Assembly: GCF_001039355.2 (NCBI RefSeq)
Contig: NW_019775831.1
Span: forward strand, 79,044-143,043
DNA: 64,000 nt
Direction of reading: 5' to 3'
Source of the DNA: Lingula anatina
Lineage: Eukaryota > Brachiopoda > Lingulata > Lingulida > Lingulidae
The notes under the pieces were generated by a model. It searched no databases and was not told where the DNA came from. It saw only the letters and a program-made list of their open reading frames with translations. Numbering within the stretch: the stretch's first letter is position 1; each line of letters starts with the position of its first letter. Below are positions 44,901-58,375 of this stretch, piece by piece. The position numbers and the translations under genes are program-made.

Positions 44901-47900
44901 GTTTTTTACGGCCTTAACAAACCCCTGTGGGGTAGTAATGTAGATGACAGTGATTTTAAGTTCAGTCTATGTAACAGAATTGTGCTGTTTTAAGAACAGG
45001 TCGGCCTTTTGACGCCGATGGTATGGTGCTCTATTGTGTTCAAAGCAAAGATACAGTCTGTGGTCTATAGACCAATTTAATGATGTGAGGCGTCAAGACC
45101 GTAGTGATAACAAAAACACTGACACAAACTAGAAACTCGAATTGCTAAAAACAACTTTTATTGATCGAAGGCTGTCAATGAAAACAACAATCACGGATAT
45201 GAATTGGTTATTTCAGCGCTGGTGTTGAATGAATCGCGATGAATTAACATCACCATGGAGAAATGTGTGGCTTTAAGTGTTACATTGGCAAGAGTTCCCC
45301 AGTTAGGATCAGACCTAGAGTTCAGTGCTGTAGGAGTCAAGAGATTTACAACAGGTGCGCATCGTTCACCATTAGGTTCATAATCAATCAGAAGAAACGA
45401 TCAGCTATATATATTTTGCCCATTGAGGTAGCACACCACTTGCAATATATACAGCTTTGTAGTACAACAATGCTCTATCCTGCTCAAAGACAATAATTGC
45501 ATAAACGTGTAATTTGGTTACAGCAAAATGAGAATCGCATCTTTGCCTGCCAAATGAACATCGCACCCAAGTCGTTTTGCAAGTTAGAACGTAGCCGTCT
45601 CTATCGAAAAAAAAAAGAAGAAATATCGAAAGGCAGTTTAATTTCATGTGCCGTAGGCATTCTTAATTGAATGACAACGTAATTAACCTCTCCGGAAGTT
45701 TGCTCGGTTTCAGTTTGCTGTATCTCAATGGATTATCAGCATTAACTTTCGCCATAAGTTTACCTTGGCCCAGCGTTGCTATACATCTTCACACAAATCA
45801 AACAGACAATCTAGACCACATCTTAACCAGTCGGAACCACCATGAGATAGATGTGGGGGAACATAGGTAATTCACACTAAAAACCAATGGTAATAGATAC
45901 ATTCATGCCCACATAAATGCTAGCGCTGAACGATGATTAGAAACACACATTTCTAGGTCCATCATATGCAGCGTGCGTGTACTCTTAATGCAACTGTGGT
46001 TCAAAGGGGAATACTTCGTTTGTTTTCTTTAGTCAGCAATGGGTAGGAGTTAATGAGTATGGGACAGCGCACCTCTTTTAACGCTCCTTTGAGATATACC
46101 GTTGTTTTGTCCTGGGAGCGTATGTTCAGCGCACTAACGAGTTGCCCCTATCCGATTATGTCTGCTGCATGGGCTCTACGCCCTGAGTTTCATTGACCTC
46201 TGAAAACTCACCTCCGTATTATCAGCATGCCTCTGCCTTTTCCAGTATCATCTGAACCTTACGGTGGATAACTGTAAACCCACAGGATAAACATCCAGGC
46301 GCCAACGATTTTAGTACCAAAAATAAACATGAATGATGAAGTTCAAATGTACCAGCATAAATAATGTATTCAAGGAGGAAATGTTATGAAACTGTAGACG
46401 GAGATAATATCCATTTCCAGGTAGTTTAAACACATAACGACAACAGCATCAAAAATGACTTTTATAACCTTTTCTCTTTACATCTGTACAAATTACACAG
46501 AGTAATATGAGCCGTCAGCCTAGATACCGTTATTCAGCGTTAATGATAATGTTTCACCAGGTGTTATGCAGTACGCATTTATTAAAAGATACGAAAGTCG
46601 GTAACCGCGTATCCGACGCCTTGGGAGCCACCATTGATTGGTGAATATAAGAACATAAGCACTTTTGGAAACATGTTACTCAGCCTGTGTAACGCATGTG
46701 GAAATTACTATTTGACTCTGATATGAAACGTGGGTGATGTTGCATGCCTACAATTATGAGGTCATGCAAGTATACATTGAAACAACACGAATGGATTTAT
46801 TGAAACAGGAAATATAGCAATAGATTGAATATACAGTATATTGTATCTTGGGTATCATTGTATGGTTATAAACCAAACCAACGATTAAGAAGACATTGAG
46901 TATCAAATAATATTAGCGATACAAAACATAGCCTTGCCATTTGTACATGAAAAGGTGAAGCTTCAAAAGTTAACTTATAGAATAGAATTATAATGTATAC
47001 ATTTTCAAAGCTGCTTAAAAGAAAAACGCGTGTTTGTGTTTCTCAGATAGCGTATTTAGGTTCATAATACCATAAAGTCGCTTATAGAAAATGTTATAAT
47101 TGTTTGTCAACTGAAGTTTCTTTGAGCGGTGCAAAGAAATCGATCTCTTTAAACCAATATCTTTGCACATGGCATTGCTTCAACATTATCTGTGGTAGCT
47201 TCGTTTTAAACACAGAGTTTGACGTATCTCATGTGTGTTTTCAAATACCACCATATTTCTACTGCTAGAACAATTCATGGCCACGTACACTAAGCCATCA
47301 TTATATACCAATTCCCGTTAATGTATAGTATTCACACATCTATAGAGTCGTGACATTCAAACTAGTCCATATATATATAGTATATACTAAGTTTTTGCAT
47401 GCAGGAAAGGACAAGCAGTGTCATTAACCGATTTACACGGAGGCAGAGATCGATACTTTTGTTTCTTATCGCTGTGACGACACACAGCTGGGCTGATGGC
47501 ATTTTATATACCTTTCCTTTATCGATTTCACATGGCTGCATTGCCTTCAGCATGATATGTGGCTGCTCTGTTGATCATCAAATCAAGGACAAGCGTGTCT
47601 TGATACTATGTCCTTTCTTTTCAGTCTTACTGTGAGAAACAGTGAAGAGAGCAGGACCCAGGGAAGGGAGCACAGACTAGGCAGTATAAATGAATCAGAC
47701 GAACCGTAAGTAGGCCTATACTTGGCTAACACCTACATTTTCTTCTTGTTCTTCTCATAATAATGAGAAGAAGAGTAAGAATAATCATGTCTGAATTAAG
47801 GAATTATTGTACAAAAACCATGACTAATATTCTCTTTCTTTGTTTAACTCTGTAGGTCCTACTATTAAACAAAATGTTATATGGCGAGTAACGGAAGTAA

Positions 47901-50900
47901 ATAGCCATGGTTTGCGTATCTAGGACTATTTGTGTATATTTCTTCTTAATGCAATGCGAGTATGCAACATTAAATATGATTGCTTTTGGATGAACATTTT
48001 ATGTGCCTGTTAACATTTTAAAAGATTTCATTAGTACGACATAGAGAGCGCTTGAAAATGATCTGTTTTACATGTTTGTCAGTATTTAATCCAAAGTTTG
48101 GAACAAATTATGCAGTATATCAAGACTTCACATCATAAGAAGGTTTGCCAGATGACCTCTTTTTATTTTTTTCCGAAAAAAAAGCATGAAAAAATATAAA
48201 TTTGTTACCCCGTGATATTTAAGACACACTTTTCTAATATCCCAAGAGAAGATATCGTATGTCAAGGAAATGAGGAGTAAACCCTCATAACCAGCTTCTG
48301 AAATTATCAGTGTTTATTAGGAATACACTGTAGCTAAATATATTGACAAAGATATGAGTTTACGAGACGTAAATTATCAAGTCCTATTTCTGAAGCTCAC
48401 GAGGAGAAGAAACGTCTAAAGGTAGGATATGGACATTACTAGGCTCACCTGTCCTCTACTTGCATTCTAAATTGTGCAGTTTGTTAAATTCCAGAAAATG
48501 TTCGTCTGGACCTATTACGTTGTATTTTATATAAAGATTTCTTTTTCTCCATCCAAAACTATTGTAGGTAATTTTAACATCTTTGCCAATAATTGGATGG
48601 AGAAAATTAACCTTTCATATAGAGTCCAATTTCATATTAAGCCCCGTAACAAGTCCTAACAAGGCCATTTTAGGACTAATTCCAGGAAGTAGGCGGCTTG
48701 AATGCAATTAACGTTTTAGTTCTCTCTATCAAATTGTTCATTAATCTGTTCATTATGCTGACAGTTGAATGAAGGGCTAACGAATTTGGTGGGTTTAAAT
48801 AAAAAGTCCACTCTTTAGAGTGCATTTTAAAACTGTTTTATTTAATCCAATTACTATCAGATTTCATTGCTGTTCTACATTCCTTTGCCCAATCAACAAC
48901 AAATACACTGACAAATTGATTGCACAGATTTTTCCCCTTTCATGAGATAAAATGTGAAATCATATCAGTATGACTGGATGGAATGTATAGGACAGTACGA
49001 AAATTGTTTCTGTCTCACTTCTGCCCTTGTTTTAGTAGCCGGGTCTAGTAGTGTTACGTAAGCAAACCATGTTCTCGACAGCACGTACGGCAAATACAGT
49101 GAATTCCGTTGACAAGTTTATCCACTAAGCTTTGAGCTTATCAAATATAATGCGGCTAATGCCCTTTGGGAGTTAGAATATGCAATGCTTTCCGTATAAA
49201 CTATGGCCTTTGTTCTGGATGTAGTCACTTGACATTTCTGACTTTTCCGTTGTCTTTATGAGAGCTTGTTGTTACAGCATGTCTTGAAACCTTGATAAAA
49301 ATGCAAATCACACACGTAATCATCCCTTCTGTGTAACATGTGATTAAGCATCTACAGTCGCCTTTCGGCAAATAAACTACTGTACCCAAATGTTACGTCC
49401 CCTCAGCTACAACGTCAATGCGAATATTTAACCAAGAGCGTGTGGGCGGATGTACTATAGAAACGTCTCATCAGGCACCAGTCTGCAAGTCCAATCTTTC
49501 CCAAAGGAGCGTTGAATTCCATTTTTAAAGACAATCCATGTTAGTTTTGAATACCGTTGAATGTTCATTGGTATCAGATAATAATCCAGGTAAACCTCAA
49601 TTGACCTACTATAGTTACGATTGACGCATATATTGCAGTTAATAGGCTCGTTTCAGCTGATCAATTTTACCACCTTAGTGTCATTTAAGTTGGAACCAGA
49701 TACGGACAATCGGAACAGTTTCATACGTTATAATAGACATGTGTGATTGCCTGTTTAGTGTGCGGGAGTTTATTTTAACTGATTAAATATAAACCCATTC
49801 AATTCATATTCGATAATGTTGGCCTGTGTCTCAACTCTACTTGTACCTTTAACAACGGTGGCACCATTAGTTATTCCAGCGATATTCTATAGATACAGCG
49901 TACCATGAGGTACTATTATGCTACTGGCAATGTATTTCACCTAGGGCAATGTGATTAGAAAATTTAAATACTGTTTTTACAAAAACAAAAAAAGCTTAAG
50001 TCATGAGGAAGTCCGAAGGTAACCATATTGTTGTACGAGACTCACAGGGCTGTGTCCTACATACGAGGTGGACAGGTACATTAGGTGGACAGTTACCAAT
50101 ATACCATGAAGCATACATCCTAGTTGTGAACCAGTAAACATAAAAATGTTATACATAGACTTTAAATCAATTGTAAACAACCTGTTAAAGATATTGGGAC
50201 TTTGGTGCCTGCTTAAAATTGCACTGGGCACCAGATTGTGCTATAGTTTTAGTGTTGTTTTGATAATGAAAAAATAATTTGCCATTCCCCGCAAACAGAT
50301 ATTTATGTGAATTGTTATGGTTAACAATTGCATATTTAAGTAATGTTCTTCATCTGTTTGCCTTGGTAGCTTTTATCCATTCATCAACATTTGTTCCACG
50401 TCATTCCGTCCCGATGAGGGTTAGAAAAACATACATACAAACAAAAATTATATTGCTTATAAGGCCTGATGCATATATGTATATGTATGCATCCAATCCA
50501 CTTATTGAATAACGTTTTTTTTTCTGAAGTGAGCCATTCTGCATTGCTACTTTAAAAGTGTTAAGGACTTCAATATTGTGAGAACGCGAACAGGATTAGC
50601 TGTCGGAAAGGACAGGTTGGAATTACAACCAATACGTAACTCGGTTACAGACCATGTGCTTTTTGTATGTTACCATGTTGAAAGCTTATTATTTTTCCCC
50701 GGAAGACCTTGCGGCAGTGTCACTTAAGTTGGCAATGCATTTGATCTAATTTATAGCTGGCATCGCTTAGACGATTAGTAGACAACGCATCAGGGTACTT
50801 GTTCGTTAGCATTTGATTTCACATGGAATGCATTTTATTTCTCTTATATTATGATTAAATAAATTACTTACATTTCGTTCAGTTCATTTATTTCATGCAT

Positions 50901-53900
50901 ATGATTCTGTTAACAGTTCTATTGCAGATTCCTTTAATATATGCCCTCCACTTTCTATTTTCCAGCTATTTAAATGAATCATAATAATGATCAGTAAGAT
51001 TTCAATATGTGTTCACTTTAAATTCCAGACCAACGTTAGAAGAAATTCGGTCCTGGAACGACTCATTCGACAAACTAATGAAAAGTCAAGGTAGGAGTAT
51101 AGCAATCTGACCAGCATATAGCAATCTGACCACTCGAGGAAGTTGTCCGCTGAAACAATGTTTAATGCGCATCTGTTTGTACAGTTTTCCATGAAGCCAC
51201 TATTTACACATGTTTCGATGGTTAATAATACATGAAAATATGTTAGCCATAGATGTATTTTTTAATGTCCAGTTGCACGATTCTGGCAAATGATGTAATA
51301 ATAGCATGTTTGGGGATGGAATTTGTTTGGAGGCTTTTCTAGTCGCCAGATCAACCATAGGCTCAATCCTTCAAGCAATACAGAAAGTAAAATAAAGCGT
51401 TATCTTAAATTGGTGTTTAAATATGTATCATTTGTTTGAGCCGAAAATATACATTGGTCTCCAAAGGTTACATGTCTATTTTGGGACAATATTTATGGAA
51501 AAAGTTCTGATGAAAATATCAAGACATGCTGTTGTTCTTGATTTTTAATAATCACTGAAGGTCTCATAATTTCACAAGTGGTTAAAAATTGAAGCTTGTT
51601 ATTATTCCCTTCCCTATTTATAGAATGTTTTCAGGCGGAATCACACAAAACTGACAATTTAGCTTGTTAAAATCTACAATTTGTCTACAGAGAGAATTAG
51701 CTGGTTTTGCTAATGATTTGCAGGGGCAATTACAAGCTTTTTCTACGTCATACGGAAAACATACAATCACATACCCGTGTATCCAATTGCAACGAACTAT
51801 ATGCACTACTCTCTAATTAACTTATTTATTTGATAGAAGCGCGTAATTTTCGAAAGGGCAGTCTAACCTTCTCTCTGGGATGAATTTTTGTGTAAGCTAA
51901 GAATGATATCTACCCCTGGTATCAAATAAACAATTGAGCATAAAAGACATGTTAAAAATTGGTATTTATAGAAAATGAATCCATTATCCACCTCAAATTG
52001 ACCAATGCCGTGCCATTATATAAGTATACCAAATAAATGGCATTCTCTTGGTAGTGGGCACGCAACATTGATAGAGCCAAGGATGTAATGGTTACAAAAG
52101 AAACATCACTCGTAAAACTCAACGGACAAAATGCGTGTCACGGAATATAATATCAGCAAAGAAAATCTAAATCCGAGGAATGACGACAAAATGTTTGTCA
52201 CGAAATAGAATAACCAAAGAAATTTTTAACCCGTCGAATGCCAGAAAATCATAACTAACATCTCTCCGTGATTACCATACGGTTTTATTGAACACGTGAT
52301 TGAATTTTTTTGTAAAAGTGATTTCACTGCATGTTTAATTTTCTCACCGCTGCCATGCGTGAATAAAACCTTCAAAATAGCCATAATTTCCTAATTCTTT
52401 TTTTCGACTCAAGAGAATTATAATGGAACAGCAAATAAATCAAGATTAGCTTTAGCGGAGTTGGGTTATTCTCATTGTATGTGGCTTTAGTCTTTTAACG
52501 GAAGTAGAATGAGCATTGGAGCTAATATATTAACTAAAGGGATAAAATATTTATACGAGTTATGCCTTTGTCATTGATTCCACAATGCACTCTGTTTCCT
52601 TGGTAACAAGAGATGGTATGGAATTGCAAATCTATTGATTTTATGTCCGTCTGGAAACAATGCAGTACGAAACCCCTTTTTTCCATTTTATGAAGCAGTT
52701 GATAATTTTATATTCGTAATTGTTAAGGATGAATAAGATTCTGGATTTTATGGAGACATTTGAGTTTCAAAGAGGCACTTTTCATGATGATATTGTGACT
52801 ATCTTAAAATGGTTTTAAAGCGTTTTGCTGAAGCTGAGCGAAGGTCAGAGAGTACACGCACCTCTCATGGCGGATTGCTGGCATATAATTTCAAACTGTT
52901 TTGCTGTTATCGTTATTTCAAATCTTCAACATAAAAACTATTATATTTTCATAACATTTTGACGTGTGCCTAAGCTGATTATTTTGTACATGTAGACATT
53001 ATATCAAGTGACCTGACGAAATGACATTTTACAAAATAGAATTGAACAAAACCCAGGTAGTTTTACAGATGACAGTAAGCCCAAAGCATTTTATTTCTCA
53101 AAACTAATTCTTTATCCAAAAACAATTAAGCCTTTTCAATGAGCCTTTTCAACCAAAAATCTTCATTTACAAGATAATAGCAAAACGTCTGAATTAGATT
53201 AATATTTTACACTGAACTATTATATGTCAAATATAATAAAAGTGGAAATGATGCGTGCGTATTTTTGATCTAGTTCTAAGCTAGGCAATACACCAAGCTT
53301 TCAGGCCTGATATGTGCCTGCTTTGTCATTCCCAAGACTTCGTGTGAGCAGACTCATTAAAGCGAGTTTTGATTCAAGCTAACCGCGCCAAACTCAACTA
53401 TGTCATCAGTCAGCCAAACGGTCTTTTAATTGCATCCGTTGCCCGTTTATGGGGACACGAAAATTGGGTGGTTAAATGAGCATTTGTGATTGGTGCCGCT
53501 GGTCAGACCCCAAAAAAGGTGCCATAATGGATAAAGTTTTTGCAACTGTGTGATCGTTTGTATATGTATTTATTCATTCATTTATTAGTTCTGTGTCCAG
53601 GGAATATAAAATAGCACTTACTTAAATGTATGCATATCGTTTGCTTGCAAAAGGACTTTAAAGATGCATTTGAAGTCAATTTTCTGGGTCACAAAAGCTA
53701 ACCAGATGCCAACATATAGTTTCAAATAGTTTAATACCATTTGATATGGTTTTATATTAATTGACATTAGAACCGATATTTTCTGCTTACTTTCTGTGCT
53801 GTATATAGCCGGGGCAGATCAGTAGATCAGATAAGTAGGTCACATGACGACCAAAATTTGAAGAAAGTCCAGTTTAAAGCTCTTTTTTGTGGCTGATGGA

Positions 53901-55585
53901 GTGATTTATTCGGTTCATCCCTTGGTGTGTCGACTTTATTTGAGTCGTATAAGAAACAAGTAGAATTGGTTTATGCGTTAATCCACGCTTGTTTCAAATG
54001 TATTTTTAAGTAACTTTTATCGCGTTTCTTTTTCGTCTTTCCCTACTCTTCTCTTTCAAAACAATGGTTCCAACATAGCCTGAATGTCTACAGGGTTGAA
54101 TTCCGGAAAGGAATTGTTTTAATCATGTACTAATTTACCTACCTGAGTCCCAAGTCGAACTGTGGGTGTTATTTGTAGTAGCCTTTAAGTTGCAGTGACA
54201 CAATTTAATCTTTTGCAGCAGGAAGAAGAGTATTCAGGGAATTCCTTAGATCAGAATACAGTGAAGAAAATATGCTATTTTACTTGGCTTGTGAAGATTT
54301 AAAGAAGGAATCTAATCCTGAACTTATAGAAGAAAAAGCAAGATTAATATATGAAGATTATATTTCCATATTATCGCCCAAAGAGGTAAGTATTTCACGT
54401 AGTTTTTACTGATATCNNNNNNNNNNNNNNNNNNNNNNNNNNNNNTAAAAACAAAACTGCGTCTAACAGACCGACCAGGGTTCCGTAACTCGAAAGCGTC
54501 TCTATTCCATAACTCGGGATTTACGCACCCCATATAATAGCCTCGAAATAAAAGGTGATATCGCTATTCGCAAGTCGCGATGCTTTCGAGTTACGGAGCC
54601 CAGACCTTGTAACCCACACGTAGACTGGGACCTCGAGTATATAAAAAGTCAAACGTGGAAGGGATACCACTCTTCATAGTAATCGGGTGTAATCAACTTC
54701 GGGATTTCATGTTATCTGCACAGGTTCATAGTAAACTATGGCGAGTGGGGGATTTTTTAGTATCTAAAAATTGGAAGACACGCATGCCAGGTTATATGTT
54801 TGTTAATCGGTGCAAAGAAGACCAACAATTCAGTCGCCTTCGGCGGGCAATGCCCCCGTATCTAGAGCACTCCAAATATTGAAAACTATAACAACCTGTT
54901 TGTTTTTTTTCGCTTGCGCTCGATGAAGTGGTATCCTATCACCATTACGGCTGTACGCATTTTCTAGACTTTGGTAATCATCCAAGCACTCGCCACTCAA
55001 TCACTCTCACATGACTTATAAGGTTTCAGGAAGTTCCATTTTTCTGATGCTGCCAACCAAAGTGTTCTATCAGTTTCACTCAAAATAATAGACAAGCACG
55101 ACAAAGAATTTACAATATGTATTTTTTAGGTAAAAACGACTCCCGTGCATTTTAAGTATAAAAGTTTAATTTCCACATGTCGCATGAATTGAACATAGTG
55201 AACTTAATAACGGACTTCCCTTTGAACGTGTTAATTTGTATCTCAATGCCTTCATATTGGCAGTATGCTGCGTGGGTTTTAATAAATAGAAAACAATAAC
55301 ACATGCCAGATATCGTTATATTACGCGTCATCTATACATGTAGATGTGATGCCATTTCATTCTCTGACTTTTTTTACCATTTTCTGTGACACTTTCATAT
55401 AAACATTTCAGGTCAGCTTGGATGCAAGGGTTCGAGAAATAGTCAATAGAAACATGGTGGACCCTACTCCTAACACATTTGACGAAGCACAGCTTCAGAT
55501 ATACACACTGATGCACCGGGACTCTTATCCTCGATTTCTAAGTTCACAAATATACAAGCGGCTCTTACAACAGACACAGTCGTAG
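38964..55585 (+). CDS. RGS17: RGS17/19/20 (RZ) family regulator of G-protein signalling, 219 aa
   Basis: Five exons: 38964-39139, 47625-47705, 51029-51090, 54219-54385 and 55412-55585 (TAG at 55583), all in phase, giving 219 residues. After a Ser/Pro-rich N terminus comes the cysteine string SCCFCWCCCCSCSCLTVRN (split between exons 1 and 2), which in this family is palmitoylated and anchors the protein to membranes. The RGS box follows (SWNDSFDKLM, FREFLRSEYSEENMLFYLAC, EKARLIYEDYISILSPKEVS, QLQIYTLMHRDSYPRFL). Known role: GTPase-activating protein for Gi/o and especially Gz alpha subunits. Length is close to vertebrate RGS17 (210). The mix of RGS17-, RGS19- and RGS20-like residues suggests a single pre-duplication orthologue, so the symbol is only the nearest name. 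ATG 38964 lies directly at an acceptor, so transcription must begin upstream. Confidence 0.92.
39140..47624. other. RGS intron 1 of the short model (8.5 kb)
   Basis: Contains a C/G-rich repeat (39595-39815, ending in the common phrase AAATCCGCCCCTG), a poly-T tract near 40034-40054, a (TA)n run at 43089-43116 and the G/T-rich tandem array at 44.4-44.9 kb. No other gene was recognised on either strand. Confidence 0.6.
44408..44940. repeat. G/T-rich degenerate tandem array with three exact-spaced 32-bp units
   Basis: TGGTGTTGCTTCGCATTGTG recurs at 44581, 44613 and 44645 (32-bp period). Weaker versions of TAGTGGTGTTG alternating with CACAGCCC-like phrases extend from about 44408 to 44940. A 147-codon open frame runs through it on the plus strand, but its protein simply repeats the unit, so I do not call a gene. 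Confidence 0.75.
47706..51028. other. RGS intron (3.3 kb), nothing recognised
   Basis: AT-rich with ordinary composition. No repeat family, exon or RNA gene could be identified. Confidence 0.5.
51091..54218. other. RGS intron (3.1 kb) with a ~60-bp duplication
   Basis: An imperfect tandem duplication lies at 52127-52186 and 52187-52244 (phrases AAAATGCGTGTCACGGAATA and AAAATGTTTGTCACGAAATA). Nothing else is recognised. Confidence 0.55.
54417..54445. other. Assembly gap (29 N)
   Basis: A run of 29 unresolved bases lies in the RGS intron, about 30 bp after a splice donor. It abuts an inverted-repeat element that may have hindered assembly. Confidence 0.99.
54476..54605. mobile_element. ~130-bp inverted-repeat element (CCGTAACTCGAAAGC ends)
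   Basis: The left GGTTCCGTAACTCGAAAGCG is the inverse of the right GCGATGCTTTCGAGTTACGG, with one or two differences. The right end also occurs at 863-885, fused there to a truncated MITE end. No coding capacity. The superfamily is not known. Confidence 0.6.
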
Positions 55586-58375
55586 TGCAATTATATCGTA
55601 AGGTATATTTTCTAGTGTGTTTGGGTTGTTTGCGCCCAAATGCAGGTCTTTTTCTCTGGTCATTGCCACCACCCTGTGCGCTTCGTCTATGGCGGGTCTA
55701 CAAGTATTCAAGGCGGTGGACATTGTGACCTCAAAGCCCAAGGAACCACTTGTCTGAATGACGCCTGTTCCATGAACAAAAGAGGATTCATAAAGCACGA
55801 CCTAGGGCTGGAAACGCAGACAAACGAAATTAGGATGTCCAATATATGGAAGAAAACTCAATTTTTTCTTGTTTCTTTTTTTTCTGGACACAGACTTACG
55901 TTTCTACTTGAAGTTGTGAACGTGATTCTCGCATCAATACTCAACATTCTGCTAGGCATGAAGGAAAGCGGAACTCTGTTTAGTAGTTTATATGTATAAT
56001 GATACTAAATGCATTCCTTTTCTCAAGTCCCACTTCTCCTGTCTGGTTGAAAGTTCGCCAAGGGGGGTGGGTGGTTCTCATCCAAGAATACACGGAAGTC
56101 GGAACAAAGCCCCTATATATTATTGTTTAGTAGGCCTATCTAGCATCTCGCATACCATACAGTATATACCACCAAACGTTTAAAACTTCGACAAAAGCGC
56201 ACACATTGCTGTTGAGATGTAGCGTTAATATGTTAATATTTTTTGTAGTGAACAATAGCACTCTGTAATTAACAAGTTTCAAGGGAAAAAATCACAAGAG
56301 AAAGTATTCTGGTATTTTGTATTATCGTGGAAAAAACTGGTTCGATGGCGCCGCTGCTGATTAGCACAAAAGCCACCTGTCCTTTCTTATGCCACTCAGT
56401 TTTCGATAACTTTCGTCATCACATCGTACAAAAATGGAGCACATAATCACCACGTTGTTGTTCAGACAGAATATTTACCTCATTAGCATTTTCTATTTCA
56501 TAAACTTTTAAATGTTATACAGTTTACTTCATGCGAAACTCCGCCATTTTCTTTCTTCTTTGTTGAGTCCGCACTTCACCGCAGGAACTTGCAATATACT
56601 GTTACCAAAAACAATACGTGTGCAATTTTATTCCGTTAGGGTTATGAAAGTACAGTTTGGTTACACGCAAGGTTAATCCCATCAATACCATAAGGAAATA
56701 TAGAGCAAGTGGTATATTCTGAACAAAACCTTTACTCGATTCATAAACGAGTGGGATGGATATCGACCGGCGTGCGTGCAAGAGGGAGACATTAAACGAC
56801 AACAGTACAATTGAACATTGGAGGTTTGCTTAACCGAACAGCCGTAGGGAATGGCTTTACCTGTAGTTAAAGGATAAAATCTTTGTTGTCTTACTTAGTC
56901 GATATCGCAGATTAATTTGAGCATGGTACCTAAGTAAGACAAAAAACGAGAGAAAAGGCCATTGTGTATTCTTCACCGCTATTTGCCAAAGGATTTGATA
57001 GTCATTGAAGAATCTCTTCATAGTTTATTTTGATACAAGATCAAACAACCCACTAAAACCTAGTATTACGTCTATAATTTAGATGTTCTGTTTCTGTTTT
57101 TATTTAAAGATTTTAAGAATGGTTTTATTTTTATTCATATGAGGTTTAAATATTATCCATTGCACTAAATAAGGAGAAACGACGCGAGTATCAAAACAGA
57201 ATTTATTTCATTTTGAGATTATTAAAAAAACTACTATCAAATCACTTTAGATACTAGCATGCCAATTATAAACCCTCCTCTTATTGCAACGCATACCGTA
57301 AGGTCATCCCAGTCGCATGGCAGGTTGAATAGTTCAACTTCTACAGACTGCATTTGCAGGGCCGTGTTAGCATATACAGAGCAATATATCTCTCAGCGGG
57401 CGTCGATTCCTCCATATTTTTCCACACACAGCGAGATTTAACATGATATAAGTAGCGCTTTCAGTTCTGATATCCAACCAGTATCGAAGGGAATATATGG
57501 AGGAATGGTGTCATTTCCTTAAACATGTTGGTTTGAGGTGTGTGATTAGCCAAGTATAGACGTCACTTTTACATTTCTTTACATGTTTCAGTGTTGATTA
57601 TTTTAGAATATTTATTTCTTATTTAACATTATTCACATCAGATGTAAAAGAACAACGTATTCGCATCTGGTGGTGATGTTTTAATTTATTACTGCGACGA
57701 TGTTATTCATTATGTGAAATAAAAAAAAATCTAGTGTATAACTTTCCATTGGGGTTACGTTGTTTGTTTGTTTGTATGTATATATGTTTTTACATACATA
57801 TTGTGTTTGTTAGAGTCACACTTTACCAGCAGTTGCGCTCGAACAGTTACATAATACCGGGAGGAGTTGATAATATAATATGATATAGTATTGGTTTTTA
57901 CACCGATAACCCTCGATGAAAGACGTTCGTTCGTTTCGTCAATAAGCTTACTTTATAATGAATGGATAGAAGTAGTAGTGGTATAGAAATGAAAGAGGCG
58001 TATAAGGAGAATGGTGGGACGATATACCCCGGCTTAATTTGACAGTCTTAACTGGTACTGACATTCGTATTTCTATCTCTATCACCAAAACATAAAATGG
58101 CGACTCGTTTTGAATAGAAGTTTGTAAAATAAAAAACGTTTTTTTCTCTTTTAATTTCTAAATTGCTTCTGTATTCTGTTCTTTATTTAAAGTCTTGTTT
58201 TTAAAAGGTTGAGAAATATAAAATATGAATTCTGGTTAGAATGAAATTCTGAAACGTAATTAACGAAATAATTACATTTCTCAAAATTCTCTTATTGGAA
58301 CGGTTATTCTTCATGCAAAATTCAAAGTTTCCCCTTTAACATGGTCTGCTTTATGGTGGGGAAGCCTGGAGACTT
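55586..58375. other. Convergent intergenic region between RGS and lipase genes
   Basis: Contains the RGS 3' untranslated region and the lipase 3' flank. A possible RGS polyadenylation signal is AATAAA near 57718. An open frame at 55640-55999 overlaps the RGS 3' end but has no family signature. Confidence 0.5.

Noticed and set aside
55640-55999. 119-codon open frame after the RGS stop codon
   Set aside because: It lies in the expected 3' untranslated region, has no recognisable family motif and has no splice context of its own.
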